Shown one piece after another: positions 8,533 through 17,443 of a stretch of 64,000 nucleotides of DNA (the stretch's first letter is position 1; the number at the start of each line of letters is the position of its first letter). A program made the translations under genes and the position numbers. The notes under the pieces are model-generated. The model was not told the DNA's origin, made no database searches, and saw only the letters and a program-made list of their open reading frames with translations. Origin of the DNA: CAZOZZ01 sp965262425 (GTDB taxonomy: Bacteria; Acidobacteriota; Terriglobia; 20CM-2-55-15); contig OZ253536.1 in NCBI GenBank assembly GCA_965262425.1, positions 2,170,001-2,234,000 of the forward strand. The letters are read 5' to 3'.

Positions 8533-10194
8533 ATGAAGCAAGCCGTCGTCATCTTTTTTTGATCGGGATCTGGAGCGCTTCGGCTCCCGCGCAGGCCATC
8601 GGCGAAATAGGGTCTTCGGAGGTTCCAGGGCGGTCCGGTGCCGATCCGACGTCGGCTCGACAACTGTCTCAGATTCGCGATGAACTCGCCAGCCTCAGGG
8701 ACGAGTATGAGAAGCGAATGGCTTCCCTCGAAACGCAGTTGGAGGAGCTTCAGATCCAGATGCTGCGCGGAGGAGGGGAAGAGGCTCTTCCTGCCCCGGC
8801 GACATCGGCCTCACAGAGTGCTTACAACTCGCTCAACCCGGCGATATCGGTGATTGGGAATTTTCTCGCCCGATTCGACAGCGACCGAATCTTCTCACCG
8901 GATGGAGATCGGATCGACAACAATCTAAATCTCCGGGAAACGGAAATCGACCTGCGCGTTCCGGTCGATCCGTACGCCGATGCCGTCTTGATCGCCGCGT
9001 TCGAATCTGAAACCCCCGGAAGTTTCGAGGCAGGTATCGAGGAAGGCTACATCAACATCAAAAAACTGCCATTCATGCCCAATCCGCTGGGGCTCCGATT
9101 CAAAGTCGGCCGCTTTCGCCCGGACTTTGGAAGATTCAATGTACTGCATACCCACGACCTCCCACAATCGTTCCGGTCGATGTCGACCGAGGAATTTCTC
9201 GGAGAGGAAGGATTCATCCAGCAGGGTGTCTCCGCAGAATTCTACGTACCCAAACCGTGGAAAGGGGAGGACTCACTCAACGCCAAACTGCAGATCATTG
9301 ACGGCGGCGACATCGCCGTCTCACCCGAATCGAACGGCAGGAAAGCATACCTGGGGAAGCTCTCGTGGTTTAATACTTTGGGTCTTCCGCAGAATTTGTG
9401 GGTAAAACCGTCTTCCATCGCCGCTTGAGGAGACCACGGTGCTCGCCAAGCCTCAAGGCTTCCCTCGCAAGCTCGGCGGCTGCGCCGGCCTTGACCCTCG
9501 GCTGCGCTCCGCGGTGTCGGCTGGTGTGGGCGATGGGGAACGGGGCCTCCGGCGGGGGCTCCGGGCACCGGGTGTAGGCGTCCGACCGAAGTGGGTACTG
9601 GAATATTCGCCGTCGAACAAAAGAATAAGGTACTTTGTTTCAATTACTTATGTGCGCACAGGCCTTTGGACTGCCCACAAATTCTGCGGAGGAGGCAATA
9701 CTTTCAATGGAACCCACAACTTGGAACTGGGTGGGTCCAGCTACTGGCATCCCGGCAGCGAGGATAAGTCCACAACCCGATTGCATGCTTTCGACTTCAT
9801 GTACAAGTGGAAGCCTTTCCGGCAAGGGGAATGGAAGTCTTACGTTCTCGGCGGAGAGGTCCTATTCGCAGACCCGCGCCCTTCTTCAATCGATCCGGGT
9901 GCGCCCTCGGGCCGCCCGTGGGGCGGGAGCGTATTCACGCAATGGCAGCTCGACCGTCGAAAGTATGTGGGAGTCCGGGGCGACTATACTAAAAGCCTGT
10001 CTGATTCCGGAAAGACCCGACGTGGGGTCACACCGTATCTGTCATACTACGTAAGCGAATTTTTCAGATTACGGCTCAACTACGAGCACCGGTGGAGCGA
10101 CATCCTTGCCGAAGACGGCAGGGATTCCGTGTTCCTGGAACTCAGCTGGATTTTCGGAGGGCATCCGCCCGAACCCTTTTGGGTGAACAAGTAA
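8533..10194 (+). pseudogene. Outer-membrane porin-like beta-barrel gene, split by a MITE and frameshifted
   Basis: The protein has a signal peptide (MKQAVVIFF + IGIWSASAPAQA), a coiled coil (RDELASLRDEYEKRMASLE), then an OprO/P-like barrel (NPAISVIGNFLARF; RFKVGRFRPDFGRF) ending DSVFLELSWIFGG. There are two lesions. First, ATG 8533 (preceded by GAGGTG) runs into a stop at the T7 run 8554-8560; one more T joins it to the main frame. Second, a 317-bp MITE at 9380-9696 interrupts the barrel. Deleting the MITE and one 8-bp duplicate restores ...KLSWFNTFNGTHNLEL without a gap. The gene is 16 bases upstream of a metal-binding protein gene, so it may have served metal uptake across the outer membrane. 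Probably non-functional here. Confidence 0.8.
9380..9696. mobile_element. 317-bp ISL3-type MITE with 8-bp target duplication
   Basis: Terminal inverted repeats begin GGGTCTTCCGCAGAATTTG at the left and, in reverse complement, GCCTCCTCCGCAGAATTTG at the right. The element is flanked by AATACTTT at 9372-9379 and 9697-9704. It carries no transposase. The left end matches the left end of the ISL3 copy at 41153 in 21 of 25 positions, and 8-bp duplications are typical of ISL3, so an ISL3 transposase is the likely mobiliser. Confidence 0.88.
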
Positions 10195-10209
10195 GGAGAT
10201 CTGCAGACG

Positions 10210-11253
10210 ATGGTCCCAAGCCGCCGAAATTTGATACTGGCCTGGTTTGTGTTTTTTGCCTGCTCCGCTTTCGCCGAGGCCCAAACAATCAAGGTCGTGA
10301 CCACGCTGCCGACGCTCAAGGCGTTGGTCGAAGAGGTCGGCGGCGATCGCGTCGACGTGGTCGCGCTCTCCAGGGGAGATCAGGACCCGCACTTCGTAAC
10401 ACCGACCCCCGTCCTGATGCGGCGGACGCGAGAGGCCGATCTGTTTATCGAGAACGGTTTCACGCTGGAACAGTGGGCCGACGAGGTCGTCAACGGCTCG
10501 GGCAACTCCAAAATTTTCCGCGGCACATCAGGGCGGGTCACCGCCGCCGAAGGAATCGCGGCATTGGAAATCCCTTCCGTCCTGTCGCGGGAGATGGGCG
10601 ACATCCATCCCCAGGGCAACCCGCACGTCTGGCTGGATCCACTGCGCGCAAAGATCCTAGCGACCAATATCGCCAACGCGCTCAAACGAGTCGACCCGGA
10701 GAACGCCGGCTACTACGAAAGCCGAAAAGAGGGCTTTCACGGCCGGATCGACCAGGCCCTCTTCGGAGAGGAGCTTCTGAATCTGATCGGGATTTCCAAA
10801 CTGACCCGACTGGCGTGGACCGGACAACTCCACGAGTTTCTCGAATCGAACAGATTCCGAGGCGAACCATTGCTGGCCAAGGCAGGGGGCTGGCTCGCCC
10901 AGGCCCGTGCACTCAACGGAACGCAGATGTACGAGTTCCACAAGGTGTGGGTTTACTTCGCCCAACTCTTCGGGATGGAACTGTCAGGAACGATCGAGGA
11001 AAGACCGGGGATTCCGCCCGGGCCGCAGCAGACCCGGCAGGTGACAACGCGCATCAAGGCGGAGAGCATCCCGTTGATTCTCGTCGACAACTTTTACGAT
11101 CCCGCGCTTCCAAACCACATCGCGCGGGAAACCGGGGCGCGAGTCATCGTCCTGCCCAATCAGGTCGAGGGCGAACCCGGCATCGACACGTATTTTGAGT
11201 TGATCGATTATTTGATCTCCAGAATCACCCAGGGGCTGGAACCCTCCAACTGA
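10210..11253 (+). CDS. Metal ABC transporter substrate-binding protein (ZnuA/TroA family)
   Basis: A 347-residue exported cluster A-I binding protein. A signal peptide ends near AFAEA (residue 24). Candidate metal ligands occur in the expected order: His61 (DPHFVTP), His139 (NPHVWLDP) and His244 (YEFHKVW), plus Asp293 in LVDNFYDP. There is no His-rich acidic loop as in many zinc-specific ZnuA proteins, so zinc, manganese or iron are all possible. It follows the broken porin gene by 15 bases and precedes a metal permease by 17, so the three look like one operon for metal uptake. No cognate ATPase gene is present nearby. Confidence 0.88.
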   Translation: MVPSRRNLILAWFVFFACSAFAEAQTIKVVTTLPTLKALVEEVGGDRVDVVALSRGDQDPHFVTPTPVLMRRTREADLFIENGFTLEQWADEVVNGSGNSKIFRGTSGRVTAAEGIAALEIPSVLSREMGDIHPQGNPHVWLDPLRAKILATNIANALKRVDPENAGYYESRKEGFHGRIDQALFGEELLNLIGISKLTRLAWTGQLHEFLESNRFRGEPLLAKAGGWLAQARALNGTQMYEFHKVWVYFAQLFGMELSGTIEERPGIPPGPQQTRQVTTRIKAESIPLILVDNFYDPALPNHIARETGARVIVLPNQVEGEPGIDTYFELIDYLISRITQGLEPSN

Positions 11254-11270
11254 CACCTGTATAGCGACAC

Positions 11271-12686
11271 ATGGAAATTCTGACTGATTGGAGATGGATG
11301 ATCGCGCCGTTTCTCGCGTGCCTGATCCTGTCGGTGTCGCATGTCTACATGGGCGTGCACGTTGTCGCTCGTAAGGTCATCTTTGTCGACCTCGCCCTGG
11401 CGCAGATCGCAGCCGTCGGCGCCACGTACGCCACAACTCTCGGTTACGACCTGCACCAACCCGACGACGTTTTTGCGATCGCACTTTTTTCGATGGCCTT
11501 CACCGTCGTGGGAGCGGGAGTGATTTCGGTCGCACGCATGCGCAAGGAACAGGTGCCCCAGGAAGCCTTTATCGGGATCGTGTATGTCGCGGCTTCCGCC
11601 GCGGCCGTCTTGATACTGTCCAAGTCGCCCACAGGGGGCGCCGAGCTTCAACACATGCTCGTCGGCGACATCCTGCTCGTGTCCTTGCGGACGATCGCGA
11701 ACGTCGGCATCATTTACGCCGTCGTCGGTGTGTTCCATGTCGTCTTTCGACATCGTTTCTTTGCGATGTCGCTCGACCTCGGGGCCGCCGAGGCGGCCGG
11801 TGTGAACGTTCGTCTCTGGGACTTCCTCTTCTACATGACCATGGGCATCCTGGTCACCCAGTCCGTCGCCATCGGGGGCGTCCTTCTGGTGTTTTCCTAC
11901 TTGGTCATACCGGCTGTCGTCGGTCAGATGTGGTTCGAGAGCATGTCGGGACGGCTTCTGACGGGCTGGTTCGTGGCCGTGCTGGCGAGTATCGCGGGCA
12001 TCCTCTGGTCGTTCTATTCCGACTACCCAACGGGGCCCACGATCGTGCTTGCACTCACGGCTCTCCTGATCCTGTCGGGTCTTGTCTACTTCGTCTATCA
12101 GGCTCGGAACCGTGTCCGGGCTGTGGGGTGGGTTTCGGTGATGGTCGTGTCGGCGACCCTGTTCGTTTCCATTTTGTCGGAGCTCCGGAAGGAAGTCGAG
12201 CCGCAGGTCGAAAGCCTGGATTCGCCGGCGGACATTCTCCTCGACGAGCTCGTGAACGGTGGTATTTCCGGCCAGCTCGACGCGATTTCGCTCCTCGCCG
12301 ACGTGAACGACCCGCGTGTCGTTCCGGCGCTTTCCGGCTTGTTGCAAGAGACCGCCTCGGAGCAGATCGTCGAGGCGATTGCCGAGGTCTTTGCCAACAG
12401 AGGGGATCCCGCCGCGGCTCCAGCTCTCCGCAACGCCGTCGGACGGGATTACGATCCGTTCCTGAAGCTCACAATCTCCGAAGCACTTGTTGCCTGCGAT
12501 GACAATGAGGGATTCCGCGTGATGCTCGAGATCCTGGGCGACGAGGATGCCGGGTTCGCCCGAACTCAAGCAATCGAGCGGATAGCCGAAGCCGCAGGGG
12601 ACGACTTCGGCTATCAGAGCCAACTTGCGGTGGAAGAGAATCGTTCGGCGCTCGAGGCCATTGACGCGTGGCTTAGCGGTCTGTAG
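11271..12686 (+). CDS. Metal ABC transporter permease with C-terminal HEAT-like extension
   Basis: A 471-residue protein. Residues 1 to about 290 are an ABC-3 (ZnuB/MntB) permease with about eight TM segments and the characteristic FVDLALAQIAAVG and AMSLDLGAAEAAGVNV loops. After a TM near residue 290 comes a soluble tail of about 170 residues with HEAT-like helical pairs (QLDAISLLADVNDPRVVPAL, ASEQIVEAIAEVFANRGDPAA). Ordinary ZnuB proteins are about 270-290 residues, so the tail is an addition; it may mediate a protein contact. The ATPase that would energise transport is not in the window. Start ATG 11271 lacks a clear Shine-Dalgarno. Confidence 0.85.
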   Translation: MEILTDWRWMIAPFLACLILSVSHVYMGVHVVARKVIFVDLALAQIAAVGATYATTLGYDLHQPDDVFAIALFSMAFTVVGAGVISVARMRKEQVPQEAFIGIVYVAASAAAVLILSKSPTGGAELQHMLVGDILLVSLRTIANVGIIYAVVGVFHVVFRHRFFAMSLDLGAAEAAGVNVRLWDFLFYMTMGILVTQSVAIGGVLLVFSYLVIPAVVGQMWFESMSGRLLTGWFVAVLASIAGILWSFYSDYPTGPTIVLALTALLILSGLVYFVYQARNRVRAVGWVSVMVVSATLFVSILSELRKEVEPQVESLDSPADILLDELVNGGISGQLDAISLLADVNDPRVVPALSGLLQETASEQIVEAIAEVFANRGDPAAAPALRNAVGRDYDPFLKLTISEALVACDDNEGFRVMLEILGDEDAGFARTQAIERIAEAAGDDFGYQSQLAVEENRSALEAIDAWLSGL

Positions 12687-12707
12687 ACCTCGTCTGTAGA
12701 CCCTAAA

Positions 12708-12885
12708 GGGTCCGTTCAAGAATAACTTCACAGAATTGGCGCCCAGATTTGCGTCAGATTCGGTCGCGACCGATTGAGCAGACCGGAGGAATAGCCCCGC
12801 TATTTCGAGGATCTGCGATTGAGGAGCGGCCGAAGATGGCGTGAAGATGGGATGCCAAAATGTGAAGTTATTCTTGAGCGGGCCC
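12708..12885. mobile_element. 178-bp TIR element (MITE-A copy 1)
   Basis: Left end GGGTCCGTTCAAGAATAACT and right end, reverse complemented, GGGCCCGCTCAAGAATAACT form terminal inverted repeats. TAAA flanks both sides. No coding capacity is seen. The right terminus provides the stop codon (CTA/TAG, 12885-12887) of the prolyl oligopeptidase gene. A second copy is at 40073-40437 and a lone terminus at 54479-54498. Confidence 0.85.
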
Positions 12886-14956
12886 TAAACCAATTCCTGC
12901 TTCAAGAACGCAAGCACGTCCGCTGCTTCTTCAATCTGCATCGAGGTCGGCTTACCAAGGCCGTGGCCTGCCGAAACGGCAACTCGTATGAGAACGGGGT
13001 GGGGCCCGGCCTGGGCGGCCTGTATGGCTGCCGCAAACTTGAAGCTGTGCGAAGGGACGACGCGATCGTCGTGGTCGCCGGTAGTGATCAGCGTCGCAGG
13101 ATAACTGGCCCCTTCCTTGAGGTTGTGGTACGGCGAGCAGGCATAGAGCACGTCGAAGTCGTCCGGATTGTCGGGTGATCCGTAGTCGGACGTCCAGGCC
13201 CAGCCGATCGTGAACTTGTGGAAACGCAGCAGATCCATGACTCCGACCGCGGGCACCGCCGCGCGAAAAAGCTCGGGCCGCGCCGTCATACAGGCCCCGA
13301 CCAGCATGCCACCGTTGCTGCCGCCGTGGATCGCCAACCGGGCAGCAGTCGTGTAGCGGTTTTCGATCAGCCACTCGGCGGCCGCAATGAAATCGTCCAG
13401 GCCGTTCTGTTTGTTTGGGCCGATTCCGGCCTGATGCCACTCCTCTCCGTACTCCCCCCCACCCCGGATGTTGGCGACCGCGTACACCCCGCCCATCTCG
13501 AGCCATGCCAGATTGCGAACCGAAAACGACGGCGTGACTGAAATGTTGAAGCCCCCGTAGCCGTAAAGCAGTGTGGGGTGAGTCCCGTCCAGCTCGATGT
13601 CGCGTCGGTGGACCAGGAACATGGGGACCCGGGTCCCGTCCGGACTTTCGTAAAACACCTGCCGGGTCTCGAACTCTTCCGTGGAGGCATGGAGTTGCGG
13701 TTGACGAAAGACCTCGCTTTCGCCGGTTTCCAGATCGTGACGGTAGATTGTCGGCGGCGAGGTGAAACCGGTATAGGCGTAGAAGGATTCTCTCTCTCCG
13801 ATCTTGCCGTTAAAACCGGCAACGGTTCCAATTCCGGGCAGATCCAATGTCCGGATGTGCCGGCCGTCTTTTCGAAACATGTCCACCCGACTGTAGGCAT
13901 GCTCCAGATACCCTGCCACCAGGCAATCATGGCCAACGACGACAGTCTCGAGTGTTCGGCTCGACTCGGGAATGATCTCCCTCCAGTCGGATTGGCCCGT
14001 CCTGGAAAGATCGATTCCGACCAGCCGGGCACGCGGCGCATCCAGGTCGGTCAGGACCCAGAACTCGGTGCCGTCGTTGCCGACAAACTCATAGCGTGCA
14101 TCGAAGCCATCCAGAAGCTTGACGATGTGGCGATCGTCCGAAACCGGGTTCGCTTCCAGATCCCTGTAGTAGATCCGGGACCTGGGTTCGGTACCCTGCC
14201 GGATGTGAATCACCAGGTAACGGCCATCCTCGCTCACTTCCCCCCACGACCCCCACTCCTTCTCGTCCGGATTGTCATAAATCAGGATGTCGTCGTCCTG
14301 CCGACTTCCCATCCTGTGGTAGTACAACTTCTGATAATAGTTGGCCGTCGCGAACTGATCGCCCAGGGGTTGGTCGTAACGGCTGTAGAAAAAGCCCTGG
14401 TTGTCTCTGTCCCACGAGATGTTGGAAAACTTCACCCAGTCCAGACGATCTTCCAGGTCCAGTCCACTGGCAACGTCACGCACCCGAATGTACTGCCAGT
14501 CGGATCCCTGAGCAGAGACACCGTAGGCGAACAAGGATCCGTCCCGACTGGGCCGGTAGGCCCCGATGGCGACGGTACCTTCAGCGGACATCGAATTGAT
14601 ATCCAGCAGCACACGGGGTTCGTCGGTCAGGTCGCCGATGGTGTAAAGGACGGGCTGATTTTCCAGGCCGCTGTTGTGGAAATAGAAGTACCGATTCCCC
14701 TCTTTGAACGGAATCCCAAACTTTTCGTAGTTCCAGAGATCGGTGATCCGGCGCCGAATTCGCTCGCGATCGGGTATCTCGGACAGGTAGCCGAATGTCA
14801 CCTCATTCTGGGCGATGACCCATTGCCGGGTTTCCTCCGACTCCAGATCTTCCAGCCATCGATAGGGATCGGCAACGAGCTTTCCGTGATAGTCGTCGAC
14901 CTGGTCGACGCGTCTGGAAATGGGATATTTTGAGGGAAGAACTCGGGTCGATTCAT
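12885..14956 (-). CDS. Prolyl oligopeptidase, S9A family (one-base frameshift near N-terminus)
   Basis: The main frame covers a seven-bladed propeller then an alpha/beta-hydrolase domain. The nucleophile is the Ser of GGSNGGMLV, preceded by YGYGGFN and GGGEYGEEWH. The Asp (GDHDDRVVPSHSFK) and His (SAGHGLGKP) complete the triad. The canonical N-terminus (RRVDQVDDYHGKLVADPYRW) lies upstream of the first in-frame ATG (14801). It joins ATG 14956 (MNRPEFFPQ) only if the A4 run (plus-strand T 14928-14931) had five bases, giving ...FFPQKYPISRRV. It cleaves short proline-containing peptides. No signal peptide is evident, so it is probably cytoplasmic. The stop codon lies in the MITE-A terminus. Confidence 0.88.
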
Positions 14957-15048
14957 TGTGAGAAACGAATAGGGGGCAAGCCGGCAGGATCAGGAGTCGC
15001 AGGAGCCTCGAAGCCGGACGACGGAGATTCGAGCCCCCGCCCCATTCC

Positions 15049-15606
15049 TCAGCCGATCCCTAAGGTGGATTTGGCTTCGGGCGACATCTTGTCGGGGCTC
15101 CATGGTGGGTCCCAGACAACCTGCACGTCGGCATCCGCCACTTCGGGAATTTCTTCAATCTTGTGCTTGGCGTCGGCAGCGATTGAAGGTCCCATGCCGC
15201 AGCCCTGGGCGGTCAGGGTCATTTGAATATCCACGCGATTGCCACCCTCGGGAATGGGCGCCACTTTCATGCCGTATATCAGGCCGAGGTCGACAATATT
15301 GACGGGGATCTCGGGATCGAAACACGTCTTGAGTCGCGCCCATACTTCTTTCTCGAGTTCTTCAGGGCTGCGGCCTTCGCCTGCCTCGTCGGGCGGCGAC
15401 TCCACATCACCTGCTTCCTGGCCAATCGCATCGGCATCCCGCCCTGCCAGACGGAACAGACCTCCATGTGAAGGCACCAGTAACGTGTAGGATCCGCCTA
15501 ACTGCTGGGTGATCGACACGACGGTTCCCGCCGCCAGTTTGTGCGTGCCGCCACCGGGAATCTCGACGACCTCACATTCGCGCGAAATCTTGATCTGATC
15601 GCTCAT
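15049..15606 (-). CDS. sufT: SufT-type Fe-S cluster assembly protein (MIP18/DUF59 domain)
   Basis: A 185-residue protein. The N-terminal 70 residues (GGGTHKLAAGTVVSITQQLG) are the SufT-specific extension. The C-terminal MIP18-like domain has CFDPEIPVNIVDLGLIYGM and TLTAQGCGMGPSI, with the conserved Asp and reactive Cys. SufT acts as an auxiliary factor in iron-sulfur cluster maturation in bacteria that use the Suf system. No other suf genes are in the window. A short hairpin (15634-15660) lies just upstream of its start. Confidence 0.85.
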   Translation of the reverse strand: MSDQIKISRECEVVEIPGGGTHKLAAGTVVSITQQLGGSYTLLVPSHGGLFRLAGRDADAIGQEAGDVESPPDEAGEGRSPEELEKEVWARLKTCFDPEIPVNIVDLGLIYGMKVAPIPEGGNRVDIQMTLTAQGCGMGPSIAADAKHKIEEIPEVADADVQVVWDPPWSPDKMSPEAKSTLGIG

Positions 15607-15633
15607 CTGGTCCCCTTTCGCTCGTTCAAGAGC

Positions 15634-15660
15634 TAAGAGCCTGCCGCGTAGGCTCCTCTA
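15634..15660. repeat. Short palindrome AAGAGCCTgccgcgtAGGCTC
   Basis: A small inverted repeat between the M28 peptidase stop and the sufT start. Its GAGCCTGC.GCG core resembles the termini of the element at 18666-18851 and the sequence at about 57097, so it may be a relic of that family. Confidence 0.45.
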
Positions 15661-15718
15661 GTTACGCCTCAACATCTCCACAGTATCCAATTTAAGTCCC
15701 ACCTCGCAAGCGAACAAG

Positions 15719-15743
15719 AAAAAAGACGGCTTCCGCAGCCGCC
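15719..15743 (-). terminator. Rho-independent terminator of the M28 peptidase gene
   Basis: Read on the minus strand, GGCGGCT-GCGGA-AGCCGTC forms a 7-bp stem followed by six T. It lies about 20 bases after the stop of the M28 peptidase gene. Confidence 0.8.
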
Positions 15744-15764
15744 TTTCCTTCTGACCAACAAACC

Positions 15765-17366
15765 TTACTGCCCCCGCCCGCCGCGGCCTCTTCGGCCCTG
15801 GGGTCGGGGCAACGGTTTCCGCGGAAGCAACTCGTCGCGATTCGCGGCATGGTAGACGAAAGAGGCGACGATCACCGAATTCTTCATCATGTCCAGCGGT
15901 TGAATCCTTTCGTAAACGTCCATGCTGGAATGATGGGTCCGGGTGTTGTACTCCACCGGATCCTGAATGAACTGGAATCCCGGCAGACCGACGGCGTCGA
16001 AGGACTGGTGATCGGTTCCCCCGGTGTTGCGAATGCTCAGTGTGGTCATGCCAAGATTTTCGAACGGTTTCATCCACGCTCGAAAGACCGGCGCGATTAC
16101 TTCATTACCCTGCAGATAAACACCGCGGATAGCGCCTGTTCCATTGTCAACATTAAAGGATCCGGCGAATTTTTCGTGGTCCGCTTTCAAATCCATCGTC
16201 GCGCGATCGCCGAAGTGTTCGGTGACGTACGCGCGGGATCCCAGCAGTCCCTGCTCCTCGCCGGTCCACAGGCCTATTCGTACCGTCCGGCGCATGCGCA
16301 GTCCCGCTTCCTTCAATATCCGGACGGCCTCCATCATCACCGCCGACCCGGCCGCGTTATCGGTCGCACCAGTGCCGGCATGCCAGGAATCAAAGTGAGC
16401 CCCGAGCATGACGATCTCGTCCGCCTTGTCCGTACCGGGAATCTCCGCGATGAAGTTGAACGAATCCAGATCGTCGTCATAGAAGGTGTTGGCCACATCC
16501 ATCTCGAGGGTCACCGGAATGTCTTTTTCGAGCGTTCGCATGATGCGGCCGTAGTGTTCAACTGCCAGTACGATCTGTGGAGGAACCGGGTCGCCGTCAA
16601 TATCTCTCGAACCGCCGCCGCCCACGAACACCGTTCCGCCCGAACCCCTGCCCGGCTCCACCAGGGCAGCCACGCCCTCATCCATAAAAAACTGCGTCCG
16701 CTGCTCGGCGAAGCCCCGACCACCGCGTCCACGACCGCCACGGCCACGTCGACCGCCACGCCCACCTCGACCACCTCGGGGAGCCGACTGCATGGCTCGC
16801 GCTTCCAGGGCCTCATCACTGAAACGCACCGCCAGTGGGTCGAAAAGAGCCGGAACCTCCGGCATCGCCGAAACGAGAACGAATTTCCCCTTCAACTGAC
16901 CCCGGTACTCATCGAAATCAGCTGGGCTCTGGATGTTGGCTATGATTGCTTCACCCGACACTTTCCCCTCCGTTCCCGGAGTCCAGGCCTTCGGATATCC
17001 AATCATGGGAAAGGAATTTCCGCCGCTGGTCATGTGCGCCGAGAAGTGGTCGTTCGTCCAGCCGCGACCGAACGGCCCCCACTTCTCCAGGTCGACGTTC
17101 ACCAGCTCCCATCCGGTCAACTTTTCGCGCGCGTATTCCGCGGCGGCCTTGATGTTGGGCGACCCGGTCAACCGCGGGCCATGGACATCGGTCAGATAAC
17201 TCATGATCTCCATGACCTCGGAGCGGTTCAATCCCTCGTCCTTGATCTTATAGATCGCATCCAGGTCCACCGGTTCCCCGATCTGGGCCGCGATGGGCAG
17301 TGTCAGGAGAAGGACTATCAGGACGGGAAGATAGATTTGTGGCGAAAACCAGCCAGAACGTTTCAT
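15765..17366 (-). CDS. Secreted M28 family zinc aminopeptidase with RGG-rich inserts
   Basis: A 533-residue protein with an N-terminal signal (YLPVLIVLLLTLPIAAQ). The M28 catalytic domain shows GAHFDSWHAGTGATDN (Zn-binding His and bridging Asp), WTGEEQGLLGS (general-base and Zn Glu) and TGGTDHQSFD (Zn His). A PA-like domain lies between the N-terminal part and the catalytic core. Unusually, residues 196-219 are almost pure Arg-Gly (APRGGRGGRGGRRGRGG...), and the last 11 residues are again RRGRGGRGQ-like. It probably degrades peptides in the periplasm or outside the cell. A terminator follows at 15719. Confidence 0.9.
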   Translation of the reverse strand: MKRSGWFSPQIYLPVLIVLLLTLPIAAQIGEPVDLDAIYKIKDEGLNRSEVMEIMSYLTDVHGPRLTGSPNIKAAAEYAREKLTGWELVNVDLEKWGPFGRGWTNDHFSAHMTSGGNSFPMIGYPKAWTPGTEGKVSGEAIIANIQSPADFDEYRGQLKGKFVLVSAMPEVPALFDPLAVRFSDEALEARAMQSAPRGGRGGRGGRRGRGGRGRGGRGFAEQRTQFFMDEGVAALVEPGRGSGGTVFVGGGGSRDIDGDPVPPQIVLAVEHYGRIMRTLEKDIPVTLEMDVANTFYDDDLDSFNFIAEIPGTDKADEIVMLGAHFDSWHAGTGATDNAAGSAVMMEAVRILKEAGLRMRRTVRIGLWTGEEQGLLGSRAYVTEHFGDRATMDLKADHEKFAGSFNVDNGTGAIRGVYLQGNEVIAPVFRAWMKPFENLGMTTLSIRNTGGTDHQSFDAVGLPGFQFIQDPVEYNTRTHHSSMDVYERIQPLDMMKNSVIVASFVYHAANRDELLPRKPLPRPQGRRGRGGRGQ

Positions 17367-17443
17367 CGAGTCTCCTTTGGTAGGCTTGCGATTCGATGAA
17401 GATTATCGGTTACAGCGCCCTGGTGGTCCAGCTAAAACAGCCG

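Noticed and set aside
9439..9696. N-terminal 86 codons of the second porin frame
   Set aside because: They are translated from the MITE; only the part after 9697 is porin sequence.
11208..12731. 507-codon open frame on the minus strand
   Set aside because: It is antisense to the metal permease gene, very rich in His, Arg, Asp and Glu with no family similarity; a shadow of the G+C-rich codon pattern.
13578..14933. 451-codon open frame on the plus strand
   Set aside because: Antisense to the prolyl oligopeptidase gene, which has a full catalytic triad.
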